Shown here piece by piece: positions 53,672-63,142 of a stretch of DNA of 64,000 nucleotides. Source of the stretch: Robiginitomaculum sp. Lineage in GTDB: Bacteria > Pseudomonadota > Alphaproteobacteria > Caulobacterales > Maricaulaceae. The notes below the pieces were generated by a model. It saw nothing but the letters and a program-made list of their open reading frames with translations, did not search any database and was not told the DNA's origin. Within the stretch, counting starts at the first letter, position 1. Each line of letters opens with the position of its first letter. A program made the translations under genes and the position numbers. The stretch covers positions 1 to 64,000 of the forward strand of contig JAESQN010000031.1 of the NCBI GenBank assembly GCA_016765135.1, in the 5' to 3' direction.

Positions 53672-55684
53672 TTAAGCAAATAACGGCTTTACATTTTCTT
53701 CTCTAATTCGTGGTTTTGCAAGCGCCTTGTCAATCAGATCAAATAAAATTGTGCGATTTATCGGTTTTGCTATTACGTAATCAAAACCGGCAGCGGGCTG
53801 TGATATACGTTTATGATATTTTTCATCTGCAGTAACAATTATAATAGGGATTTCTTTATAGGGGGTATTTGACGAACGTATGGCTTTTGTTGCGTCAATG
53901 CCGTTCAATATTGGCATATGAATATCCATAAGAACTATGTCTATGTGTTTGTTATTCAAGGTATCGATGGCCTCCTGCCCGTTTTCAGCAAAAACCAGGT
54001 TTGGAAAAATGTCACATAACAAATACTCTAATACCACCCGGTTGGTTGGTATATCATCTACTATCAATATGCTTTCCCGTCTGGTTTTTGTTTGCGTGTT
54101 AAGCGGAGTGCCTGCTGTATTTTTTAGATTGCTATAATTTTCTTCAACCATCAACTGCGCGGGTTTTGTTGCGGATGCTAACGGCAAAGTCAGCCCGATT
54201 GTCGTGCCAATATCTTTTTGGCTTTTTACCATCATACGTCCTTTCATCGTCTCGATTATTTTTTGGGTAATGCACATACCAAGACCCGTACCTCCAAATC
54301 TGCGCTCAATATTTTCGTCCGCCTGGGCAAATGGTTTAAATATATTGTTTTGTTGTTCAGCCGTCATACCAATACCGCTATCCCTGACCATTATAACCAA
54401 TCGCGTGTTGCCCCTGTTATTGATGTGTTTTTGCATAATTATTTCAATTTGTCCGTCTTTGGTGAATTTCACGGAATTTGACAATAAATTATTCAGGCAT
54501 TGCTTTATTCTAAACTCGTCAATACTTATAAATTGTGGCAGATCTGGTGAAAGACTGTACGAAACAGTGGTTCCGTTTTGGGATGCTTTATCTCCCCATA
54601 AAAGGCAGGTTGATTTCAGCAAGTCTTCAGGGGATACGGGTGACGGGTTTAACTTGATCCCGTCAGCCATCAACTTGCAATGGTCCAGGGTTTCCGTGAG
54701 GGTGTGCATAAGCAAATCAGACGACTGCTTGATAACTTTTATTTTTTCCATGGTTTTTTCACTGTGGCTTTCACCGAGCAAGACATCTGTCATGCCTACT
54801 ATTCCGCCAATAGGCGTTCGTAACTCATGGCTCATATTGGCAATTTGGTTGGCTCGAAATTGTGCATTTTTATCCGCTACACTTTTTTGCTTTCTCAAGC
54901 TGGCCTTGATACTTTCCTGAACGGTAACGTCCTGAACGATTGCCAAAGCGCACAAGGGATTGCCACTCATATCATAGTCTATATCAATGTTTAGTTTAAA
55001 CACTGCCGGGCCCTTTTTATGCAGATCTATGGTTTCTTTCAGTTCCATATTCTGGCTTTGTTGTGTAAGTGTATCCCGGATTGTTTGCTTAATTGTTTTT
55101 TGGGTTTCCCCTGACATTAGGGCAAGCAATCCACCCTTTTGCATGGATTGCCGTTCTTGCCTGGAAAACCAACTTAAAAGATGGTCGCAGAAGAAATATG
55201 ACCTTTGCACAAAGTCATATTTGTAAAACCCGGTTTTGTTAATATGCATTACCCTTTGCAAGGTTTGCATCATTTGGCTGTTGTCTTCATTATGCTCATA
55301 TCGGTAATATGTGCACCCCTCCAAAACCGGAGTGTTTTTTATTTTATATTGGGCCTTTGTAAATTCCGTGCTTTGTTCCGGATTGTGTTGGTTGTTGTTT
55401 ATGAGTAGCAAACGCACAGACGGGTTTTCATCACAGTTTTTATTGACCGACACTTGTAATATGTTCTCCATACACCGCCGCTCAACAACCCCCAGACGCA
55501 TGGATGTTTCCAAAATATCCTTTAGGGTTTCGCCCTGCTTCAAGGAGTAATCAGCCATACCAAGAATGTCAAAAAAAGCCCTGCTTGCAAAAAGTAAATT
55601 GGCTTGAGCGTCCAGCACATAAGCCGGGTCACACAAGTGGTCGATTAAATCAAAAGTCAGTAAAGTATCGGGTTTGCTTTGCAT
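53672..55684 (-). CDS. Hybrid sensor histidine kinase / response regulator
   Basis: 670 aa without membrane spans, so cytoplasmic. N-terminal PAS domain (YVLDAQANLLFASRAFFDIL, residues ~15-130), a second PAS-like part to about 275, HisKA with NMSHELRTPIGGIVGMTDVL (phospho-His), and HATPase_c with NLLSNSVKFT, DSGIGMTAEQQ and GGTGLGMCI. A C-terminal receiver follows (ILIVDDIPTNR, DIVLMDIHMPILNG phospho-Asp, and a conserved Lys in VIAKPINR). The output partner is not adjacent. It is AT-richer than the neighbouring operons. Next to flagellar genes, but a link is not shown. Confidence 0.93.
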   Translation of the reverse strand: MQSKPDTLLTFDLIDHLCDPAYVLDAQANLLFASRAFFDILGMADYSLKQGETLKDILETSMRLGVVERRCMENILQVSVNKNCDENPSVRLLLINNNQHNPEQSTEFTKAQYKIKNTPVLEGCTYYRYEHNEDNSQMMQTLQRVMHINKTGFYKYDFVQRSYFFCDHLLSWFSRQERQSMQKGGLLALMSGETQKTIKQTIRDTLTQQSQNMELKETIDLHKKGPAVFKLNIDIDYDMSGNPLCALAIVQDVTVQESIKASLRKQKSVADKNAQFRANQIANMSHELRTPIGGIVGMTDVLLGESHSEKTMEKIKVIKQSSDLLMHTLTETLDHCKLMADGIKLNPSPVSPEDLLKSTCLLWGDKASQNGTTVSYSLSPDLPQFISIDEFRIKQCLNNLLSNSVKFTKDGQIEIIMQKHINNRGNTRLVIMVRDSGIGMTAEQQNNIFKPFAQADENIERRFGGTGLGMCITQKIIETMKGRMMVKSQKDIGTTIGLTLPLASATKPAQLMVEENYSNLKNTAGTPLNTQTKTRRESILIVDDIPTNRVVLEYLLCDIFPNLVFAENGQEAIDTLNNKHIDIVLMDIHMPILNGIDATKAIRSSNTPYKEIPIIIVTADEKYHKRISQPAAGFDYVIAKPINRTILFDLIDKALAKPRIREENVKPLFA

Positions 55685-55864
55685 AAAGATAAATCCATCT
55701 GTTACAAAACCACATACACACCCTATAGTTGATTTTTAATTAACGGAGCCCCAAAATAAACCCAGTATTATACAGGGCATTTACCATATGTTAATATACT
55801 TGAGACTATACACACCCATAAGTTGCTTTGAAGTTCCTAGTCATTACCTCAAAAAAACTTGTAA

Positions 55865-55957
55865 TAGTGTGGTGGCAACCTTTCCAGGTACCAGCACCAC
55901 ACGCAAACTTAAGAGCCTGTAGTCCCCTATACCCATAGATCCTTCTACAGGCTCTTT
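55865..55957 (+). ncRNA. Candidate small RNA ending in an intrinsic terminator
   Basis: On the + strand, a hairpin with arms GTGTGGTG and CACCACAC (about 55868-55900) is followed by a terminator: AAGAGCCTGTAG (about 55909-55920) pairs with CTACAGGCTCTT, then T residues to about 55957. No + strand gene lies upstream, so the terminator would belong to a transcript starting within the 270-bp gap between two minus-strand genes. AT-rich promoter-like sequence lies at 55770-55830. Confidence 0.4.
55909..55957 (+). terminator. Rho-independent terminator, + strand
   Basis: 12-bp perfect stem GAGCCTGTAG/CTACAGGCTC with flanking A/T pairs, 22-nt loop, followed by TTTTTT on the + strand. In the minus direction the T tract is weak, though it could still slow transcription leaving the flagellar operon. 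Confidence 0.75.
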
Positions 55958-55958
55958 T

Positions 55959-56354
55959 TTATGTATTTGATTGCAACAAAAAAACATCCAATTGTGCGCT
56001 TGTCTCTTCTTCTTCGGCGCTCAACCGCTTTACATGTGACATATTTTTGGCAACAGATTTTGCCGAAAGGTTTTTGGTCAAGATAGATTTGAAATGGGTT
56101 TTAGCCTTTGCGATGTCTTCATCCAAATCCGTCATTTTTTTTTCTATGGCACGAATTTTACATACTTGGTTTTGCCTCCATTTTTCAAATGTATACATAT
56201 CCCTTGTATTTAAAACTGCCGGTGCTTTGTCGCTCATTGCTATTGTGATATCGGATATTTTTGTCAGGTAATTTGCTTTTTGCGTGCTGAGCAATAAAAT
56301 ATCTGCTTCGGCCCTTTGGCGAAGCAACCCTAAAATATGTAGAATATCGTCCAT
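55959..56354 (-). CDS. Coiled-coil flagellar-operon protein, possibly FliJ-like (131 aa)
   Basis: 131 aa, helical throughout with two long helices (EKWRQNQVCKIRAIEKKMTD, DIAKAKTHFKSILTKN). Length, helical hairpin design and position at the end of the export-apparatus operon, directly after flhB, fit a FliJ-like chaperone or ATPase-stalk protein. Sequence similarity to FliJ is too weak to name it. The next downstream feature is a + strand terminator. Confidence 0.6.
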   Translation of the reverse strand: MDDILHILGLLRQRAEADILLLSTQKANYLTKISDITIAMSDKAPAVLNTRDMYTFEKWRQNQVCKIRAIEKKMTDLDEDIAKAKTHFKSILTKNLSAKSVAKNMSHVKRLSAEEEETSAQLDVFLLQSNT

Positions 56355-57434
56355 TTAAAACTCCCTTTTCGCTACCTGGTCCGCATAATGAATGGCGGCA
56401 GCAACAGCGGCATAATGCTGCGGGGCAATGATTTCGCCAATTTCAGTTTGCGCAAAAAGCGCCCGTGCTGTGGGTGGGTTTTCGTAAATTGTCACACCCG
56501 CCAATTTGGCGCGCTCACGAATACGGAACGCCATATTATCTACCCCTTTGGCAACACATGTTGGCGCTTCGCCAGCTTCACGATCCCATCTGAGAGCAAC
56601 TGCATAATGCTCGGGGTTTACAATAACTACATTTGCTCCCGTGACATCTTGCAGCATGGTTGTTTTTGCAATCTCCTCTGCTTTTTGGCGGCGCCTTTGC
56701 TTTTGGTAGGGGTCTCCCTCGCTCTCCTTGCGTTCGTCCTTTGCTTCTTGGTAGGTCATGCGCATTTTTTTACGGTGGCCAAGTAATTTTGCTGGTAAAT
56801 CAATGGCAGCAATAATAGCCGCCCCGAGTAAGACATAGAACAAAAGCTGCAATGCTTTTTCCGCCAAAAGCCCCATCAACAAAGAGGCAGATAGCCCGCT
56901 ATAAACGGGCAGAACTTTAAATTCCGCATTCAAATACAATCCGGCAATCACCGTAATCAGTACAAGCTTTGCGAAGCTTTTCAGGAATTCGCCAAGCCCT
57001 CCAGGGCCGTATTTCTTCTTGGCGTTGGCAATTATTGACAATTTTGACAGTTTTGGTTTTATTTTACTTGGTGAGAAAACCACAGCCCGCTGCGCGATGA
57101 GGGATAAAATAATAAACACGGCTGGCAAGGCGAAAAATGCAAATAATTCTATACCAAGTTGGCCTAATATAAATCCTGGAAGCGGGCTTTGCTTGCCGGC
57201 CAAAAAACTGGCCGCAACAAATTCCGGGCGCTCGAACATGGCGGCTAATATTGTAAGTACCCCCTTTGCCACCCCTGCGCCAAACAAAGTGATTGACAAA
57301 CAGGCCCCCACATAAAACATGGCCGTATTCAGCTCGGTGGAGATCGGGATGTCACCTTTTTCCCGTGCTTTTTTTAACTTCTGCTCGGAAGCTTCAAGGG
57401 TTTTTTCCTGCCCGTCGTCCTTTTGCTCCGTCAT
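56355..57434 (-). CDS. flhB: Flagellar export apparatus protein FlhB
   Basis: 359 aa. N-terminal four membrane spans, then a cytoplasmic domain with the autocleavage site. In most FlhB the site is NPTH; here the sequence is VIVNPEHYAVALRWD, so Thr is replaced by Glu while Asn and Pro are kept. EDGTEKAT-like start is replaced by KTLEASEQKLKKAREKGDIP, which is normal. FlhB sets the switch from hook to filament substrates. It overlaps fliR by 1 nt and precedes the FliJ-like gene with no gap. Confidence 0.95.
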   Translation of the reverse strand: MTEQKDDGQEKTLEASEQKLKKAREKGDIPISTELNTAMFYVGACLSITLFGAGVAKGVLTILAAMFERPEFVAASFLAGKQSPLPGFILGQLGIELFAFFALPAVFIILSLIAQRAVVFSPSKIKPKLSKLSIIANAKKKYGPGGLGEFLKSFAKLVLITVIAGLYLNAEFKVLPVYSGLSASLLMGLLAEKALQLLFYVLLGAAIIAAIDLPAKLLGHRKKMRMTYQEAKDERKESEGDPYQKQRRRQKAEEIAKTTMLQDVTGANVVIVNPEHYAVALRWDREAGEAPTCVAKGVDNMAFRIRERAKLAGVTIYENPPTARALFAQTEIGEIIAPQHYAAVAAAIHYADQVAKREF

Positions 57435-58216
57435 CAGAACATTTCCGCCATATGCGTATCATATGTATTTAGCCATACGGTTAGAATTCCTGAAATGGAA
57501 AGCGCCAGCAATATAATGCCTGCACCGGTAACAAACGGCATGCCGACAAATGAGACCATAAGCTGCGGCATAGCCTTGTTCACAAAACCGAGCATAAGAT
57601 TATAAATGAAATTAAACACCAGCAAGGGGAGGGCCAGAGTAACTGCAAAACTGAAAACGCCGACAGTTTTTTGTGCGACCCAATAGACCGTATCTTCAAA
57701 AACGGGCGTACTCGCAAGCGGAAAAATTTCATAACTACGCACCAGCAAGCCAACCGCTTTTGTGTGCATATCCAGGGTAAGCAATAAAGTAACTCCGCCC
57801 AGCATAAGTATTGTGCTGATGGTTGTATTGGGTTCGCTGGTCATGCCGCCGCCAAACACTTGGGTTAAAGACAAGTTTTGGGATATAATCGAGCCAGCAA
57901 TCTGTAAGCCAAACACCATCAGCCTCAAACCAAACCCCAAGACGAAGCCGTAAAACCCCTCAAAAGCAATAACCGCTACCATTGTGCTAACGTTCCATTG
58001 TGTGTCTTTGATCGTGGCATCTATACCAACAAAGGGGATAATCAACACCGTTATCAGCAAAGCGGTTACGAGGCGCACTCGCGTCGGTATTGCATTTTCC
58101 CCAAGTCCCGGAAGCAGAAAAATGAAAACGGAAATACGGGTTAGCACAGCCATAACCGGAAATACGGCACCGAAGTTTTTTAAAACCAAATCGCTAATTA
58201 TTTGCAGAAAATCCAT
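57434..58216 (-). CDS. fliR: Flagellar export apparatus protein FliR
   Basis: 260 aa with about six membrane spans. N-terminal VFPVMAVLTRISVFIFLLPG and central FGLQIAGSIISQNLSLTQVFGG segments match FliR; C-terminal LPLLVFNFIYNLMLGFVNKA and MPQLMVSFVGMP are typical. Part of the FliPQR-FlhB export gate. It lies 10 nt after flhA and shares its stop with the flhB start. Confidence 0.94.
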   Translation of the reverse strand: MDFLQIISDLVLKNFGAVFPVMAVLTRISVFIFLLPGLGENAIPTRVRLVTALLITVLIIPFVGIDATIKDTQWNVSTMVAVIAFEGFYGFVLGFGLRLMVFGLQIAGSIISQNLSLTQVFGGGMTSEPNTTISTILMLGGVTLLLTLDMHTKAVGLLVRSYEIFPLASTPVFEDTVYWVAQKTVGVFSFAVTLALPLLVFNFIYNLMLGFVNKAMPQLMVSFVGMPFVTGAGIILLALSISGILTVWLNTYDTHMAEMF

Positions 58217-58225
58217 GCCTCGCGC

Positions 58226-60322
58226 CTATGCAACTGCTAAAATAATGGGCTTCTCGGCAGGCGGTATTTCTTCATAGGAAACAACCGGGTTATGGATGCC
58301 CTTTGCAGCCATAACGGTTTTGATAAAACGGCGCCGGCGCGCACTTGTCGCAATGGCTGCATATTGCCCGGCTTTCGCACTTTTATCCACACTTGCCCGA
58401 ACGGAAGCAGCCAGGCGGTTAAATTCCTCAGGCGGCAATGCAATATCACTGCTGCCGTCTTCTTGTTTGGTTTCGTGCTTCGTAAAAACATCTTCCCAGG
58501 CCGCATCAACCTGAACAAGCGGTAACCTGCCTTGTTCATCGCGCAGTTTTGAAATAAATTGGTAGGACAGTCTCTGGCGCACGCATTCCGCAATCTGCTC
58601 AATACTGTTCATCGCCGGCTTTACCTCGGCTATGGTTTCCAAAATCAGGGGAATGTTGCGCATGGAAATACGCTCGGACAAGAGTAGGCGCAACACACCT
58701 TGTAGCGTATCCATTGGCACTTTGTCGGGAATAAATTCATCGAGGATTTTCTTGTTGGAGGTCGCCCGCTCCGGGTCCGAAACATCTTTAAATGCCTCCA
58801 GCGTCTCGCGTAATGAACGGCGGGTCAAAAGCTTGGTGAAATGCACCTGCACGGTTTCCAGCAAATGTGTCGCCAGTACTTCTTCGGGTTCTACGATGGC
58901 AAGACCAACCATAACCAGCTCGTCGCGGCGGGATTTCTCGACCCAGCGTGCTGGCGCCTGATAGACGGGCTCACGAAATGTGGTTCCAGGGATTTCCGGG
59001 TGCTCACCTTCTTCCACCAAAACCATCACATGACCTGGCTTTAGAATACTGTCAGCAACCTCGCTGCCTTGTATGCGAATTTTATAGGATTGAGGTTTAA
59101 GGCTGGCATTATCAGTCAAGCGCACAGACGGTAATAAAAATCCGTATTCTGTCGCAATATATTTTCGGATTTTCTCTACACGTTGGTCAAAACCCGTATC
59201 CGCATCCATAGCAATCGGCACCAGTTCTTTTGACAAGATAAGATGAATTTCATCTATATTAAATATATCGCCAAGCGGTTTTTCTTTCTTTGTTTCGTTT
59301 TCAATATTTACAGCCGTCTCATCCGCCTCATCTGTCTTTTTAGCCAATTGGGTTTTATTGGTTTTATAAGCCCCGTAGCCAAGCCCGAGCGCACCAATCA
59401 TAAACGGCACAAATGGCAGGCCGGGGAAAAACGCAAATACAACCATTATCAACGACACCGAACCCAGGGCAGCAGGGTGGGCCGAAAACTGCTTGAATAA
59501 AGCCCTATCTACACTGCCTTCCGCCTTACCTTTAGCCAGCAATAGCGCGGCGGCCACCGAAATAATCACCGCTGGGATTTGCGAAACAAGCCCGTCGCCA
59601 ACCGTCAGGATCGAGTAATTTTTTACGGCATCGCCAAAACTGACTTTATGTACACCAACCCCAATCGCGATACCTGCAACCAGATTGAGCAAGGTTATCA
59701 ACAGCCCGGCAATTGCATCGCCTTTCATGAATTTTGAAACACCGTCCAGGGAACCTAAAAACGCCGTCTCCTCCTGCTCAAGCTTGCGCATTTTGCTGGC
59801 CTCTTTGTGAGAAATTGCCCCTGCGGCCAAGTCGGAATCAATGGCAAGTTGCTTGCCGGGCATGGCGTCCAAAGCAAAGCGAGCGCCAACTTCCGCCATC
59901 CGGCCCGCCCCTTTGGTAATCACCATAAAATTAACAATGATCAAAACCGTAAAAACAATAAGCCCCAAAAAAACATCACCCCCCATGATAAATTCGGCGA
60001 ACCCTTCAATAATTCCCCCGGCTGCATCTGTACCCGTATGACCTTGGCCGATGATCAATTTGGTCGAGGATATATTGAGGGACAGGCGTAGCAGGAGCGA
60101 GGCGAGCAAAACGGCAGGGAAAGATGAAAAATCCAAAGGCTTTTCAATAAATAAGGCAATCATAAAAATAAGGATTGCAAATGCAAAGCTTGCCGTCAGG
60201 CCAATATCCAAAACCCAGCTTGGTACTGGCAGCACCATCATGATTAAAATCACCATAAGCGCAAGCGCCAGCCCGGCGGTTGGATTGTAGAGATTTTTCA
60301 AGGACAATTTGGCCAGCATCAA
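58226..60322 (-). CDS. flhA: Flagellar export apparatus protein FlhA
   Basis: 698 aa. About eight N-terminal membrane spans, with the FHIPEP signature region (VFLGLIVFTVLIIVNFMVIT, AGRMAEVGARFALDAMPGKQ) and a cytoplasmic domain including EPEEVLATHLLETVQVHFTK and SERISMRNIPLILETIAEV. FlhA forms the nonameric ring that docks chaperone-substrate complexes. It overlaps fliQ by 4 nt (ATGA) and is followed by fliR. Confidence 0.96.
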   Translation of the reverse strand: MMLAKLSLKNLYNPTAGLALALMVILIMMVLPVPSWVLDIGLTASFAFAILIFMIALFIEKPLDFSSFPAVLLASLLLRLSLNISSTKLIIGQGHTGTDAAGGIIEGFAEFIMGGDVFLGLIVFTVLIIVNFMVITKGAGRMAEVGARFALDAMPGKQLAIDSDLAAGAISHKEASKMRKLEQEETAFLGSLDGVSKFMKGDAIAGLLITLLNLVAGIAIGVGVHKVSFGDAVKNYSILTVGDGLVSQIPAVIISVAAALLLAKGKAEGSVDRALFKQFSAHPAALGSVSLIMVVFAFFPGLPFVPFMIGALGLGYGAYKTNKTQLAKKTDEADETAVNIENETKKEKPLGDIFNIDEIHLILSKELVPIAMDADTGFDQRVEKIRKYIATEYGFLLPSVRLTDNASLKPQSYKIRIQGSEVADSILKPGHVMVLVEEGEHPEIPGTTFREPVYQAPARWVEKSRRDELVMVGLAIVEPEEVLATHLLETVQVHFTKLLTRRSLRETLEAFKDVSDPERATSNKKILDEFIPDKVPMDTLQGVLRLLLSERISMRNIPLILETIAEVKPAMNSIEQIAECVRQRLSYQFISKLRDEQGRLPLVQVDAAWEDVFTKHETKQEDGSSDIALPPEEFNRLAASVRASVDKSAKAGQYAAIATSARRRRFIKTVMAAKGIHNPVVSYEEIPPAEKPIILAVA

Positions 60323-60585
60323 TGAGCCGCAATCACAGGCAAGACCTGGGTCTCAAAAAGTGTGAGAACAATACGGGCCATAAAACCGGCCGACAGGAAA
60401 AACACCAGCAACATGACTGCCAGTTTTGGAACAAATGTCAAAGTTAGTTCTTGAATAGAGGTCAAGGCCTGGAAAAGACCAATGGCAAGGCCGGCAATGA
60501 GAGCTGCGGCCAAAAGCGGCGCAGCCATTAGGGCGGCACCCCAAAGAAACTCACGTAATATAGAAAGAATATCAGCTTCGCTCAT
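60319..60585 (-). CDS. fliQ: Flagellar export apparatus protein FliQ
   Basis: 88 aa with two membrane spans. AALIAGLAIGLFQALTSIQE and LTFVPKLAVMLLVFFLS are the family motifs. Overlaps flhA by 4 nt and starts 5 nt after fliE. fliP, the third member of the gate, is not in this window. Confidence 0.93.
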   Translation of the reverse strand: MSEADILSILREFLWGAALMAAPLLAAALIAGLAIGLFQALTSIQELTLTFVPKLAVMLLVFFLSAGFMARIVLTLFETQVLPVIAAH

Positions 60586-60590
60586 GACGG

Positions 60591-60899
60591 CTATACAGGC
60601 ATGCGCAGAAGCTCTTGATACGCCTCCACGACACGGTTCCTTACCGTTACTGCGGTTTCAAGTGCCAGCTCCGCACTGGCGATAGCCTGGACAACCGAAT
60701 GGGCATCAGCCTGTCCAGTTGCATGGGCTTGCATTGTGTTTTCTACATTTTTAAAAACATCGGCAAATTCTTCCACACCTTTTGCAAGGCCAGATGTTTG
60801 AAGGTTCGCCCCTTCGCTTTTATCAGGAGCCATCTCTGGAGAAAGAGCTTTTTGTGCCGCCTGATATTGACGCAGGGCACCGAGGCCGGAAACTTCCAT
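60591..60899 (-). CDS. fliE: Flagellar basal-body protein FliE
   Basis: 102 aa helical protein linking MS ring and rod. SLGALRQYQ-like start with a variable N-terminus, then DVFKNVENTMQAHATGQADA and ELALETAVTVRNRVVEAYQE LLRMPV are typical of FliE. It lies 2 nt after flgC in the minus-strand operon. Confidence 0.92.
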   Translation of the reverse strand: MEVSGLGALRQYQAAQKALSPEMAPDKSEGANLQTSGLAKGVEEFADVFKNVENTMQAHATGQADAHSVVQAIASAELALETAVTVRNRVVEAYQELLRMPV

Positions 60900-60901
60900 T
60901 T

Positions 60902-61300
60902 TTATCTCCTGATTAGATCCAGCAAGCCGCTATACATTTTACGAGCTTGCTGGAATGTGGTAAGGTTGGCCTCATAAGAACGCGAGGCTTCGCGGGCATC
61001 CGACAATTCAATCATCATATCAACATTGGACATAATCACATAACCCTGTTCATCAGACAGCGGGTGGGCTGGATCAAATAAACGCTCCCCGGCGCTTTGG
61101 TCCAGCGTGACATTGCCAACAACGAGACGGTCACTGGCCGTTTTTGCATCATATTCATTTTGAAAACTGATCAGTTTGCGCCGATAACCATGTGTATCGG
61201 CGTTGGACAAATTCTCGCTAACCACCCGCAAGCGAAAAGCCTGCGCATTCATTCCCTGGGAGGCCGAAGCCATAGCAGAGCCAATCGAATCATTTGTCAT
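60902..61300 (-). CDS. flgC: Flagellar basal-body rod protein FlgC
   Basis: 132 aa from the ATG at 61298-61300, preceded by GGAGGC. The motif SENLSNADTHGYRRKLISFQ and C-terminal EANLTTFQQARKMYSGLLDL match proximal rod proteins. A further in-frame Met at 61327 would overlap the flgB coding sequence. Operon flgB-flgC-fliE. Confidence 0.93.
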   Translation of the reverse strand: MTNDSIGSAMASASQGMNAQAFRLRVVSENLSNADTHGYRRKLISFQNEYDAKTASDRLVVGNVTLDQSAGERLFDPAHPLSDEQGYVIMSNVDMMIELSDAREASRSYEANLTTFQQARKMYSGLLDLIRR

Positions 61301-61310
61301 AAATGCCTCC

Positions 61311-61673
61311 TTAAATATTTTTTCCAATAGCCATTTTCATCATATCCATCGTCTTGCGATACATCAGCATGGCTAAATCATGTTTGCCAACGGTGCTGGA
61401 CGACTTTAACATTTGTTCTTCCAGTGAAACCGTATTGCCATTGGGATCAGCCGGACTGTTCATTTCCAGCAGTTTCGATTTTTTTAAAACATCGGATATT
61501 CCTGCGTCGGTTCTGGCTGCAGTTTTGTAGATCTCGGCGAACGGCTCTATGTCTTTGGCTTTATATCCCGGCGTATCGGCATTGGCTATGTTTTTGGAAA
61601 TTACCGCATGGCGCCGCGATGCGTGTTCGGCCATAGCCGACGCCATTTTCAAAATAGATAGTTCGCTTGTCAT
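61311..61673 (-). CDS. flgB: Flagellar basal-body rod protein FlgB
   Basis: 120 aa. HAVISKNIANADTPGYKAKD is the rod-protein signature; the remainder is short and ends in YRKTMDMMKMAIGKN. First gene of the minus-strand flagellar operon; its promoter should lie in the 125-bp gap shared with fliI (61674-61798). Confidence 0.93.
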   Translation of the reverse strand: MTSELSILKMASAMAEHASRRHAVISKNIANADTPGYKAKDIEPFAEIYKTAARTDAGISDVLKKSKLLEMNSPADPNGNTVSLEEQMLKSSSTVGKHDLAMLMYRKTMDMMKMAIGKNI

Positions 61674-61798
61674 TCTTATGTTCCTGCCCGTATTCTCATC
61701 TGGTCGGCCAAATCCTATGGTTAACGAATATCTAACGATTACCCCGTAAGGTTGAATAAAGTATTAACACTCCATAAAAGACATGTGTCAGGAATCAA

Positions 61799-63142
61799 AT
61801 GCAAACATCACTGGAAGCCAGCTTCTCCAATCATCCGGCAATACAGCCTGTACAGATTTTCGGGCATATTCGGGAGATAACGGCGCAAAATATTAAAATC
61901 GAGGGCCTGTCCAGCCTGGCCGCCCTCGGTGATCAGGTAAAAATGGTCGAAGCAAATGGCGGCTTTATTTTAGGCGAAATAATTACAATTTCCCGGCAAT
62001 CTGTCACCGTAACGGCTTACGGCGACATTGGCGGCATTGGTATTGGCACCAAAGCATTTCATCTTGGCCAACAAGAACCCCGACCGACCAGCGGTTGGAT
62101 CGGGAAAATTCTCGATCATTCTGCCCGTTGCCTAGACGGCAGCATACCGCCTCAAGGACATATGTCCGCACCTTTAAAGGCGACACCGCCAAAAAACCGC
62201 AAAGCCATTGGCAAAAGGCTCAATACTGGCCTCGCCGCAATTGACAGTTTCCTACCTCTATGCAGAGGCCAGAGGCTTGGGCTGTTTTCCGGCTCCGGAG
62301 TTGGCAAATCAACCTTGCTGGCCGACCTGGCCAAAGGCTGTGATGCCGATATTGTTATCCTGGCCCTGATCGGCGAGAGGGGGCGTGAGGTACGCGATTT
62401 CACCCAGGACACGCTCGGCCCAAAAGGCATGAAAAAATCCATTGTCTTTGTCGCAACTTCCGACGAGCCGCCCGCGCTGAAGCTCAGGGCCGCTTGGCTG
62501 GCAATGGCCAGTGCTGAATATTTCAGGGACCAAGGCAAGCATGTTCTGTTGCTATTTGACAGTCTGACCCGCTTCGCCGAAGCCCACCGCAGTATTGCCC
62601 TGAGCGCGGGCGAGACGCCCTCCTTGCGCGCCTTCCCCCCGTCCACATTTGGAGCGCTGGCCCAACTATGCGAACGCGCCGGGCCTGGTCGTGAAGGGCT
62701 AGACAAAGAAGGGCAAGAAAAAGAACAGGGCGATATTACGGCTGTGTTCAGCGTGCTGGTGGCTGGCTCCAACATGGAAGAACCCGTTGCTGATATGGTA
62801 CGGGGTATATTGGACGGGCATGTGGTGTTGGAACGTAATATTGCCGAGCGGGGCCGCTATCCGGCTATTGATATTCGCCGTAGCGTCTCGCGAGCCTTGC
62901 CCGGCTGCGCCTCAGATATTGAAAATGAAAGCCTCCACCATGCGCGGCGCCTCATTGGTGCCTATGAAGATGCCCGCACATTGATCAGCGCCGGGCTTTA
63001 TCAGCCGGGGAGTGACAAGATGCTAGACGAAGCCGTGGAAAAATACGAAAATCTCGACGGATTTGTCTCGCGCAAAAACCTGAAAACCACAGAGGAAGCT
63101 TTTGCGAAATTACGAGAAATATTAAATCCCACAGATGATTAG
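61799..63142 (+). CDS. fliI: Flagellum-specific ATPase FliI
   Basis: 447 aa. P-loop GLFSGSGVGKSTLLADLAKG, Walker B HVLLLFDSLTRFAEAHR and the ATPase signature PSLRAFPPSTFGALAQLCER. It energises substrate delivery to the export gate with FliH/FliJ. Divergent from flgB; its 3' end overlaps the DUF1217 gene by 4 nt. Confidence 0.95.
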   Translation: MQTSLEASFSNHPAIQPVQIFGHIREITAQNIKIEGLSSLAALGDQVKMVEANGGFILGEIITISRQSVTVTAYGDIGGIGIGTKAFHLGQQEPRPTSGWIGKILDHSARCLDGSIPPQGHMSAPLKATPPKNRKAIGKRLNTGLAAIDSFLPLCRGQRLGLFSGSGVGKSTLLADLAKGCDADIVILALIGERGREVRDFTQDTLGPKGMKKSIVFVATSDEPPALKLRAAWLAMASAEYFRDQGKHVLLLFDSLTRFAEAHRSIALSAGETPSLRAFPPSTFGALAQLCERAGPGREGLDKEGQEKEQGDITAVFSVLVAGSNMEEPVADMVRGILDGHVVLERNIAERGRYPAIDIRRSVSRALPGCASDIENESLHHARRLIGAYEDARTLISAGLYQPGSDKMLDEAVEKYENLDGFVSRKNLKTTEEAFAKLREILNPTDD

